A stretch of 64,000 nt of DNA from Athripsodes cinereus (taxonomy: Eukaryota; Arthropoda; Insecta; Trichoptera; Leptoceridae). Made by a program: the position numbers and the translations under genes. This document shows, piece by piece, positions 56,600 to 64,000 of the stretch. A model generated the notes under the pieces. The model was not told the origin of the DNA. It made no database searches and was given only the letters and a program-made list of their open reading frames with translations. Within the stretch, counting starts at the first letter, position 1. Every line of letters starts with the position of its first letter. The stretch covers positions 20,251,237 to 20,315,236 of the forward strand of contig OX388307.1 in the NCBI GenBank assembly GCA_947579605.1, written 5' to 3'.

Positions 56600-57382
56600 T
56601 AGCAACGTAATGAAACGACATTTCTCTTCCCACGGGAACGTCCCTCCTATACCTACTCGTCATTAAGGGCGACAGAACGAACATAACAAATATCGAGTTA
56701 GCTTAACAGACTTCACTGTAAAGGGCTAAAATCAATTCTAGAAGGCTCCTACTTCAGTCGGGGGTGAATCCGGCCAGCGTAGCAGTCCCCACCAAGAAAC
56801 TCATGTGTCCACAAATTCATAAAACGTCCTAAGATTCTGTGGACATTGCTAAACCTCCCTAAACCAAAAAGATTGGGAATGTTCTCACTTATATTAACTA
56901 TCATAATATCCATAGCATCGATCATCTCGGGGAACTCTCAGAGGATATGCTTTGCAGTCTGCGCACCTGTCCCAAAAATACATCACGGATTCTCTACCAG
57001 TCCAAATTCAAAGTAAGAACTTCATAGGATCACCGTAGCCCGTCAGCAGTTGGACAACATGGTGGTTAAGGGACAGAAAACGCCGTCTTATTCTCTTGCT
57101 CACATCCGGGAGGAACAAGTAGAATAACCTAGCAGTTCTCCTCGCATCGTATCTCTCTTTCGAAATTTACATAATTATCTCATGTATTTTGATTATTGCA
57201 TACTTCAAACCTCTGATTCCGGGCTCCGCTTCAACAGATATACCGATATGATTCACCCTACCATCCGCCTTGAATTTACGTTTGGCTACACTGTCAGGAA
57301 TTTCGTCTGAATGAAGCACACCAGCTGTGACTGGAAGGACATCGCTAGCAGCTGTTCGACATGTATCAATGACAACAAGCAA
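56600..57382 (-). pseudogene. R1/Jockey-like LINE 3' coding relic
   Basis: On the minus strand 57382-57167 gives TCRTAASDVLPVTAGVLHSD, like the YRTxSxxALxVLAGxxP segment after the RT domain in R1/Jockey-type LINEs. Further downstream across frameshifts come RRRFLSLNHHVVQLLTGYGD and GAQTAKHIL, then EFPEMIDAM, like the QLLTGHGxF...CxxGxxxTxxHxLxxCP tail of that group. Several stops and shifts make it clearly dead. It is GC-richer than its surroundings, as LINE coding sequence often is. Confidence 0.55.
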
Positions 57383-57465
57383 AAGATATCTGCTTTCTAA
57401 GAACTGATAAATAAATAAATAAAAAAACTTGCTTAAATAAATAAATACAAAATAATTTGAAAAAT
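57383..57465. other. Simple-repeat stretch
   Basis: (AATA)n-like runs only. Confidence 0.5.
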
Positions 57466-57515
57466 TATTTGGGTTAGTTAGAAGATATCGCGCTTATGCA
57501 ATAAACTTGCCCTCT
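57466..57515 (-). repeat. Dispersed repeat GAGGGCAAGTTTAT, copy 2
   Basis: Minus strand: GAGGGCAAGTTTATTGCATA, AGCGCGATATCTTCTAACTA, ACCCAAATAATT. It matches 42239-42292. Confidence 0.6.
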
Positions 57516-57556
57516 TGATTGATTGTATATTTAAAATGAATTTGCTTCTTGAATGA

Positions 57557-57660
57557 ATTATAAATAAAACACTGTTTTTATAGTAGGTATATCCACTGTG
57601 ACTTTTTATAGGACGCGAGTCAGCTTTAAAGAGCTTCCGCTCTCATCAGCAGGCTAGCGT
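57557..57660 (-). ncRNA. Repeat end with hammerhead-like motif
   Basis: Minus strand from 57655: CCTGCTGATGAGAGCGGAAG, then CTCTTTAAAGCTGACTCGCG. CTGATGA and a perfect GAGC-GGAA-GCTC stem are intact, but the second core box reads TTTAAAG instead of GAAA, so activity is doubtful. The outer part (57557-57604) is the same end that forms the palindrome at 3833-3938, linking the two loci. Confidence 0.4.
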
Positions 57661-57877
57661 AAAGCTTTACCAATAAATATCAAAATATACTTCTTTTTAA
57701 AAAATTGATCATTGTTTAGTAAATAAAATATCGCTCACAATAATAACACGTATCCACTCGTGGTTTTATTTATTTATATATTAAAATGTACCTATTTACA
57801 ATGGAAACACTTTCATTACTACGGGGGATATAAAAAATGTTTAGGTATCAGTATAAAATTAAACTATTTTACCCATA
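57661..57877. other. AT-rich DNA, no feature seen
   Basis: Nothing recognisable. Confidence 0.4.
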
Positions 57878-58849
57878 TCTTACAAATAAAAATCAATTGA
57901 TCATGTATGTCATTCCATAACTTGAGAACGGCTGAACCAACTTGGCTAATTGTTTTTTTTGTTATGTTCGTAATTATCAGGACTCTGTTTATATAAAAGA
58001 AAATTTTTGGAAAATCAAACGGAATAGTCGGAAATTTGGATTGTATTTTTGTATGAAAATGCCGTTTCTATGACAGTTCCGCTGTCACACAAACAATATG
58101 GATAATTATAAAAAAAACAACGATGAAGTTTTTTCATAGATTGGCCTATTTAAAGAACAATTTTTGTATACATTTTCAAATTAGAATCATTATTAATGCA
58201 TTATCCATACAAATTAACATCTGTGGTTCTGAAATTTCTATTTGAAAAAATCATGGAAAGAATTTTATAAATTTATGAATAGGTATTAACCTAAAAAATA
58301 AATTAGTACCTACATAGGTATATTACGTACAGCAGATAATTTATAAACAAATCTGAGCTAAGTATAAATTGTTCAACTATACTAGTGATTCCCAAAGTGG
58401 TCCAGGTAGATTCCCAGAGATCCATGGGAGACTCGACGGGGGTCTACGATGGCGTGACTTAAAATAGGGGTGCACGAGTCGTAAGTGGGGGTCCATGAAT
58501 CCATAGTTAAAGTATCGGATATTCGGTAAAAGCACCAGATATTAACATAAACAATATTCGGTACAAATACCCGGTACATTGTAGAAAAAGGTACTGTGAG
58601 AAAATATTCTGTAAGAAAACCGAGAAGTTTTTGGGTTATTTCAAATTCCTATACCATTCGAAAATTTTGCGACGGGGGGAGGTTAGAAATAAAGGGGGTC
58701 CACCGGAAACAACAATTTTTTGAAAGAAGACTATGAAAAAAAAGTTTAGGAACCTCGGGAGTTTGTAAAGAGATAATGATATTTATAATAAAAATAATAT
58801 TAATCACTCATTAATTATTAGGCGGTACGAAGTTCGCTGGGTCAGCTAG
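57878..58849 (+). mobile_element. Non-autonomous Helitron with nested hAT-like element
   Basis: The 5' end TCTTACAAATAAAAATCAAT starts with TC after an A. A body of the form GAGAACGGCTGAACCAACTT, GGCTAATTG, ATTATCAGGA, GCCGTTTCTATGACAGTTCC, GCTGTCACAC follows. The 3' end is a short hairpin (GGTACGAAGTTCGCTGG) followed by GTCAGCTAG and then T. TC start, hairpin plus CTAG end, and insertion between A (57877) and T (58850) are the standard Helitron signature. No Rep/helicase gene is present, so it is non-autonomous. It was later interrupted at 58383. Confidence 0.8.
58383..58762. mobile_element. hAT-like MITE nested in the Helitron
   Basis: The left end TAGTGATTCCCAAAGTGGTC and the right end, inverted, CCCGAGGTTCCTAAACTTT resemble the CAGTGGTTCCCAAACTTT termini of hAT elements. 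GGGGGTCCACCGG and GGGGGTCCATG words are typical of their interiors. The exact right boundary and an 8-bp duplication were not found, so the ends may have decayed. Confidence 0.6.
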
Positions 58850-59248
58850 TAAAAAATAAAAAATCTCTTAGGCGAAATTATCTGCACATAATATATTATT
58901 TATTACAACCTTTTCAATAAATTGAATATTCATTAAATTTTAAATAATATATTTTCCGTGTTTTCATAAACCCGTGTACAAAACAAAGCATGAAACGTTT
59001 ATATTTTCAATTAAAATCCTATATAGGTACTTCGCGCAATTCAAATATTCATAAATGTAAAATAACACGATATAAAATATTCAACAAATAAAATAAATCT
59101 GAAGCTCTTACATAAATGATACAATATAAATTTACAATGATGGACTTTTGAATTGAAATTGGATGAAATGGTAACAAGAAAAATTGTAACTCTTGGTACA
59201 ATTTCTCATATTATACTTTTTTGCATATTCAAAAATTATCCATCTATA
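58850..59248. other. AT-rich DNA, no feature seen
   Basis: Nothing recognisable. Confidence 0.4.
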
Positions 59249-59330
59249 CCACCACGTTATTTCCTACAAGTAAGACAGCCAGTGAAATGATTGTACATTA
59301 ATAGTAGGTAGTCTAGAAAATTAATTATAC
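59249..59330 (-). repeat. SINE-like repeat with RTE-type 3' end, copy 10
   Basis: TATACCACCACGTTATTTCC, TACAAGTAAGACAGCCAGTG. A diverged, partial copy. Pieces at 59480-59560 (GTTTGTTCTTTCTATGCCAT, GCATACCTCATCAATAAATT) may be its continuation after an insertion of about 150 bp. Confidence 0.55.
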
Positions 59331-60016
59331 TGCTCCGTTAACGAACAACGACCGTAAAGAAGCGCATAAACGTCTATTTTTTAAAATCACTAATTCTTTA
59401 TTTATACATGAAATAAATAACATATGAAAATGATAAACATATCAAGATATCTATCAGTTTATAACACAACACGTATGTAATTAATAAGCAGTTTGTTCTT
59501 TCTATGCCATAAATATGACATTCAACCATTGGTAGTAGCATACCTCATCAATAAATTTAAGATGGTTGATGTCATGTTCTTTGTATCAGTTTTAAGTCAC
59601 ATTATTTCGTTATGTGTCAAATCTTACAACACTTCCAATCAAATTAAGTAGGTTAATACACAATTTTTGGGGCGTTTCACTTATTAATATACCTACGTAT
59701 GAAAAGCACATTGGAGGTATATGATCTAGATATTTTTCATATAAATAAACTGGCAACTACCTACATTCGATCAAAATAAATCCACCGTTAGTCAAATTAG
59801 AAATAACGCGACGACCTACGAAAATATTTGTGTTAACTTTAACACAACATTTCTCTCAGATACAGTTTCCCAACCCTCAGGGTTATTCTGTATGATACAC
59901 ACTTTCCCACCCCTCGGGGTTATTTTGTGTGATAGAGCTAACTGTACACTAACAAGTCATTAAAACTAGCGAAAGAATAGAAATGATAAATAAAAACGTT
60001 TCCATTGGAGGATAAC
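59331..60016. other. AT-rich DNA with a small direct duplication
   Basis: 59866-59896 and 59903-59934 repeat TTTCCCA(A/C)CCCTC(A/G)GGGTTATT and TG(A/T)-type ends at a ~37-bp spacing. No gene. Confidence 0.5.
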
Positions 60017-60070
60017 AGACGGTAGTTGAAGAGAGACCCACCCCACACCTAGATATTTAAGGAGTCATTA
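60017..60070 (-). repeat. Repeat end shared with 35030-35085
   Basis: Minus strand: ATGACTCCTTAAATATCTAG, GTGTGGGGTGGGTCTCTCTT, CAACTA. The landmarks GGTGGGTCTCTCTTCAA and GACTCCT...ATATC are shared. Unclassified. Confidence 0.5.
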
Positions 60071-60630
60071 ACACCTATTTATCAGTACAAAACAGATGTT
60101 AACTAAAAAAACGGTATTTTTTTTTAAAGAAAGACATGACATGACGACAGCCTGGAAGATCATCTTCTATAATTCACTATTCATTAGATCTTGCCGACAT
60201 GAGAGAGTTGATAATTTCAAGGGAGAAATTATCTCAATTGCTACAAAATTTCCTTAAATTAGGAAAGCTAGTTTTGACCTTGTATTCTCAAAAGAGAGTA
60301 AGAATAAATAAATTAAAATAATTTATTGTAAGCTAGTTAATAATTCACGCTTTTCAACATACAATCCCTTAACCAGTTGGTTATTGTACTGTTAAATCTA
60401 GATTATTTCAGATAGGTACTAAGAGAGCCCGTTGTTTTACTATGCTTTGTACTAGTTCTTCAAACTCGATTTCTCTCGGAGAATACCGAGTGGCCAAAAG
60501 CTTTTGAATAAATTTAATAGGTACTTAAATATTTGAGTCATTGTATCACGCTGATTAGGATTCTCTGAAGGAAGGTAATAGTTATTAAACAATAAATCTT
60601 AACATCGAGGTCTTTGTATTCATTAATTCA
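60071..60630. other. AT-rich DNA, no feature seen
   Basis: No motif or repeat recognised. Confidence 0.4.
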
Positions 60631-60690
60631 TACCATCACGGCATTTGCCGTAAGTAGGGTAGCCAGTGGGCATGCGAAAGTAGAAGACTT
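60631..60690 (-). repeat. SINE-like repeat with RTE-type 3' end, copy 11
   Basis: TACCATCACGGCATTTGCCG, TAAGTAGGGTAGCCAGTGGG, CATGCG. Only the last 60 bp of the family remain. Confidence 0.65.
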
Positions 60691-61489
60691 TATCTAGCAG
60701 TAGATAGACAAGGGTTGAAGAAAAAATGAAGACTTACTCTTTGTTGATTGGTAAAAACAAACATTTTTAAAAAAAATATATAAATACACGTGAATGGACT
60801 AAGATACTTACGTGTCAAATATATACGAGTACATAATAATCTTCCCTCTACCTTGCCAAGGTTGTTTGGTTGGTTCTATAGCTATCACACCACCGCCCTC
60901 TGATTTACTTCACCCCACCACAACCGCTGCGCTGCTGACCTTCTTTATAGTTTCATTTTACGATTCCCAAAACGACACAGATGGGAGAATTTGATTTCCT
61001 GTTACGACTCAACTATGTAGTTGAACTGTTATACTGCATACCGTATATACCTAATACAATATTGACTTCCATTATATCTACATATACATTAGTCTAAGAA
61101 ACCTTGACATTTAACTCTATTTGAATCATGCCAGTTATACGAGTACTATTTCAAAATGTTTACTAAATAACAGGTATCTATTGATAAATGTTATTTAGAA
61201 TTGTAAATGTTGCCAGAATAATGACTTCGATGCGATATTTTAATTCCGATTACGGTTTTTTATAATACCCGCTACTTTGAGGAATCATAACAATAGTTGT
61301 ATGGATTCTGCAAAATCAAGAACAGTTGATCTTTATAACGAGTTTGATAAATGTCGCACAAACATGAAAAGATGAGGAATATTCTTAAATTTCCAAGTAT
61401 AAATTATTATGGACCTATTGTTTTTAAGCAAAAGATCTTAACTCTGATTACCCTTCGATATTCGGTATGAAAAATATTAGGTTTTGACA
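60691..61489. other. No clear feature
   Basis: The frame at 60812-60994 includes a proline-rich CACCACCGCCCTC patch and no known motif. Nothing else is supported. Confidence 0.35.
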
Positions 61490-62232
61490 TTATTGTAAGT
61501 ATGGACTTTGGAGTACAAAGTTTCAAGTTTTTACATTAGGAAGAGGTTATACGTATTTTTTCACATAACTGCCTAACTTTTTATGTGATTGCATAAAATT
61601 CTAGGATAAGCATCCACACTTTTAAGCAAGTGAAAATAAAATTTCGGTACCTGATTAGGGTTTCTGTACCATTTTACCATAATATGGGGATTTGGTTTGT
61701 AAAACTTCAAGTTTTAACATGGGGGGGGGGACATTTTTGACGTAGGTACTGTCATATTTTTAGTTAAACGTGGACGTGTCGTGTGCCAAACTTCCAGTTT
61801 TTACAACGAGATGCGATTTTCAACACTTTTTCCCATATAAGTACCTTCCTATTTTTTACTTAAATATGGACATATGGGGTGTCCAACTTCACAATTTTTC
61901 ATTAGGAAGGGGTTTATAGCTCTTTTATGTAAATACCTACTTATCTATTATTTTTACATTAATATGGGCATGTGAGGTATCTAACTTCAAGATTTTTCAT
62001 TGCGAAGAGGTTTTTGGCACTTTAGTTTTATGTAAGTACCTACCTTTTTTAAATTTAAATATGGGCATGTGGGGTGTCTAACTTCAAGATTTTTCATTGC
62101 AAAGAGGTTTTTAGCACTTCTATGTAGGTACCTTTCTATTTTTTTTTCCATTGAGTTTATGATGTTTTATCTCATGCATATGCACGGTTTCTTTTTTTCA
62201 TGTCTGTATATAACCCCGAGCAATGCCGGGTA
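61490..62232 (+). repeat. Degenerate ~95-bp tandem repeats with Helitron-like end
   Basis: Six or seven units share AAATATGGGCATGTGGGGTG, TCTAACTTCAAGATTTTTCA, TTGCGAAGAGGTTTTT and TATGTAAGTACCTACC. The AACTTCAAG-type landmark recurs near 61521, 61705, 61790, 61884, 61984 and 62081. The left units are more diverged than the right. The block ends in ACCCCGAGCAATGCCGGGTA (62213-62232), a CCCG/CGGG hairpin like those before Helitron 3' ends, although the CTRR terminus has decayed. Tandem repeats inside Helitron-type elements are well known. Confidence 0.6.
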
Positions 62233-62870
62233 ATTAAAACTTGTTAATAATAATGCTTGCTTATTGTGATAGATGCTACGCGAGTTTATGTACATATTAC
62301 CTGGATATTTATGTATGCTGCACGTTAGATATGGAAATTAAAGTAGGTACTTCTAGGCCAAAGTAAAGGTATTTTATTAATTTAGGTACAATACGGATGC
62401 TATAAGTTCTACTTAGCAGCCATAAATATTGCCCACATTCAGATAATAAAGTTGAATTATTCTTACCCGGGATTACAATCCCTTTGAGGGGTTAAAAAAA
62501 CAAGAGCGACAAAATACATACATTATTCATACATAGTTTCTATTATTTTTTACTTGCCGTTCTTAACCTTTTCACGTTCTACATATGTTATTAAATCTGA
62601 CCATTGGTAAAAACACACATAGTAGAAAAGATAAAATAATAATATCATATAAATTATCAAACTTGATATTCACTATACGAGTATTGTGTTTAATTCATAT
62701 TTTTGAAGTATGGAAATATTTTATTGAGACTAATTTTATAGGAAGGTAAATAGAAAAATAAACAACTTAAGCAGATTAAAAAAATAAGTAAAGTTGGTTT
62801 CCTTCATGTCCTGAGGAAAAAAGAGTGCTAGGGTGGAAGATAACAATGAGATTTTATAAGATTACTGGGC
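62233..62870. other. AT-rich DNA, no feature seen
   Basis: Nothing recognisable. Confidence 0.4.
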
Positions 62871-62873
62871 TCG

Positions 62874-63033
62874 TAGTCGTTTCGTTGTCGTTCGAATGTA
62901 GACGACGTTGCGAGAACGTGTCGATTTTCGTAGCTAAAATACACAAATAGCTACGAAAATTGACACGTTCTCGCAACGTCGTCTACATTCGAACGAAAAC
63001 GTTACGCTTAAATGTGTTTTTATAGGCCCACTG
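62874..63033. mobile_element. Palindromic MITE, family CAGTGGCCTA, copy 3
   Basis: The right end, inverted, reads CAGTGGGCCTATAAAAACAC; the left end ACTGGGCTCGTAGTCGTTTC is shortened. Arms carry GACGACGTTGCGAGAACGTG and GCTACGAAAATTGACACG and pair over about 70 bp. Shorter than the other two copies. Confidence 0.75.
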
Positions 63034-63114
63034 ATGGTAAAATCTAAATACGATATTAATCTTAAATGTGTTTTTATAGGCCCACTGATGGTAAAATCTA
63101 AATACGATATTAAT
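63007..63114. repeat. 54-bp tandem duplication across a MITE border
   Basis: 63007-63060 and 63061-63114 are identical. The unit joins the right end of the MITE (CTTAAATGTGTTTTTATAGG) to the start of the next palindrome (AAATCTAAATACGATATTAA). The 104-codon minus frame over this area is a by-product of the repeat. Confidence 0.95.
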
Positions 63115-63257
63115 CTTAATCATATGACGCACAAAGTGACTATTATTCAAAAATACGTGCATACCAATCTTGCAGTAGCGGTAGCACTGTATTTTTGACC
63201 ATAGTCCCTTCGCGCGCCGTATGTATAAGATCAAGAAAAGATTAAGATCGTATTCAG
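63091..63257. mobile_element. Palindromic element, copy A
   Basis: Left arm AAATACGATATTAATCTTAA, TCATATGACGC, AAGTGACTATT, CAAAAATACGTGCATACC; right arm TATTTTTGACCATAGTCCC, TTCGCGCGCCGTATG, AGATTAAGATCGTATTCA. Related to copy B at 63426-63589. No coding capacity. Confidence 0.7.
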
Positions 63258-63425
63258 GTTGTGTCAAGAATAAACCCTGCAGGTGTATTTTACACATTCA
63301 GTTAACTATACAATTTATTTAACAACAAAGCTATAGTTTTGGTTTATCTGAAAAGCAATTAAATATACCTACGAAACAAGCTGCTGTATTTCATCCTATA
63401 TCATCCCTGTAGGGTTACTCTTGTC
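63258..63425. other. Spacer between two palindromes
   Basis: It contains TTTCATCCTATATCATCCCT at 63390-63409, repeated as TTTCATCCTATATCATTCCT at 63595-63614 beyond the second palindrome. This direct repeat flanks copy B, 16 bp away on the left. Confidence 0.6.
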
Positions 63426-63589
63426 AAAATCTAAACACGATCTTAATCTTAATTATACGACGTGCGAAGTGCCTATTGGCCAAAAATACGTGCATACCGA
63501 TCGCGCGGTAGCGGTAGCGCGGTGTTTTTAACCATAGTCCCTTCATGCGTCGTATGATCAAGATCAAGACTAGATTAAGATCGTATTTC
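63426..63589. mobile_element. Palindromic element, copy B
   Basis: Arms AAAATCTAAACACGATCTTA / TAGATTAAGATCGTATTTC enclose TACGACGTGCGAAGTGCC and GCGCGGTAGCGGTAGCGCG, a GC-rich turn at the centre. The arms agree with copy A. No transposase. Confidence 0.75.
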
Positions 63590-63614
63590 ATCTTTTCATC
63601 CTATATCATTCCTG

Positions 63615-64000
63615 AACCTTGAAGACCATCCAATAGAACAGTAAATATGCTAACTTGATTATAAACTTACGAAAGGGACAATTAACATGGTAATAAACTT
63701 ACAAAAGAGACAAATAGAGGTGTACACAATAAATAATAGTTAGTTTAACTACAGGTAGATATTTGAGAATCAAGAATATGTTTATCATAAAACTAACATG
63801 ACATTTATAAATAATTCTAAGTATAACATTTCTACAGCAGCATCATTTTGTTCTCTACTTTCCTTGAACAATTAAAATTCCTTATTATTTATGCTTTGGG
63901 TCAGAACTAATTTTTGTCATTGCAAAGAACGGAGAGAATAGAAATTGACCTAAATTAATGATAATATTATTATACAAGTCGGAAATAATTTTATAATATA
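63615..64000. other. AT-rich DNA to window end
   Basis: A near-duplicate ATAAACTTACGAAAGGGACA / ATAAACTTACAAAAGAGACA lies at 63661 and 63693. No other feature. Confidence 0.4.

Noticed and set aside
62983..63297. 104-codon minus frame with a 17-18 residue internal duplication
   Set aside because: It results from the exact 54-bp tandem DNA duplication (54 bp is 18 codons) over MITE ends.

Overview
This is repeat-dominated, strongly AT-rich nuclear DNA of an animal, most likely an insect. The GGTACCTA-type words, the short-tailed RTE-like LINEs, the Helitron with an A/T insertion site and the many palindromic MITEs are familiar from moths, butterflies and aphids, and I cannot choose between those groups from the sequence alone. 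I see no convincing host protein-coding gene, rRNA or complete tRNA. The only host-like feature is the 3' end of a tRNA-Ile (AAU) cut by the left window edge. Every reading frame I can interpret belongs to a non-LTR retrotransposon.

Layout. 1-5 kb: tRNA-Ile end, RTE scrap, a hairpin MITE (1145-1377), a tRNA-like SINE relic, a small palindrome (3833-3938) and a decayed LINE. 5-20 kb: mostly old AT-rich DNA with LINE scraps and short tandem duplications. 20-26 kb: a 189-bp hAT-type MITE with target duplication, a LINE copy with a 5' inversion, a palindromic MITE, and an RTE copy next to a minisatellite. 29-33 kb: SINE-like copies, an L2/CR1-type LINE end, and a young-looking RTE insertion with a perfect 12-bp target duplication. 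36.5-39.7 kb: the most striking object, a 3.2-kb fold-back element with long inverted ends built from ~185-bp tandem units, bounded by 9-bp direct repeats and invaded by RTE copies in both orientations. 42-44 kb: a MITE with 10-bp flanking repeats and a second palindromic MITE. 48.7-50.3 kb: a LINE with a complete reverse-transcriptase domain, inserted so that its frame runs into flanking DNA. 51 kb: a MITE whose right end is tandemly amplified. 55.7-57.4 kb: SINE relics and an R1/Jockey-like LINE end. 57.9-58.8 kb: a non-autonomous Helitron with a hAT-like element nested in it. 61.5-62.2 kb: degenerate ~95-bp tandem repeats ending in a Helitron-like hairpin. 62.9-63.6 kb: three palindromic elements in a row.

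How the parts relate. A dispersed SINE-like repeat (eleven copies found by eye) ends in the same 3' sequence and short-repeat tail as the RTE LINEs here, which suggests that the LINE machinery copies it. Several insertions carry readable target-site duplications, so part of the order of events can be reconstructed. At least five sites, two of them within related repeats, show a hammerhead-ribozyme-like core, possibly from Penelope-like or retrozyme-type elements. All calls were made by reading and comparing copies by eye; no alignment or database search was run.
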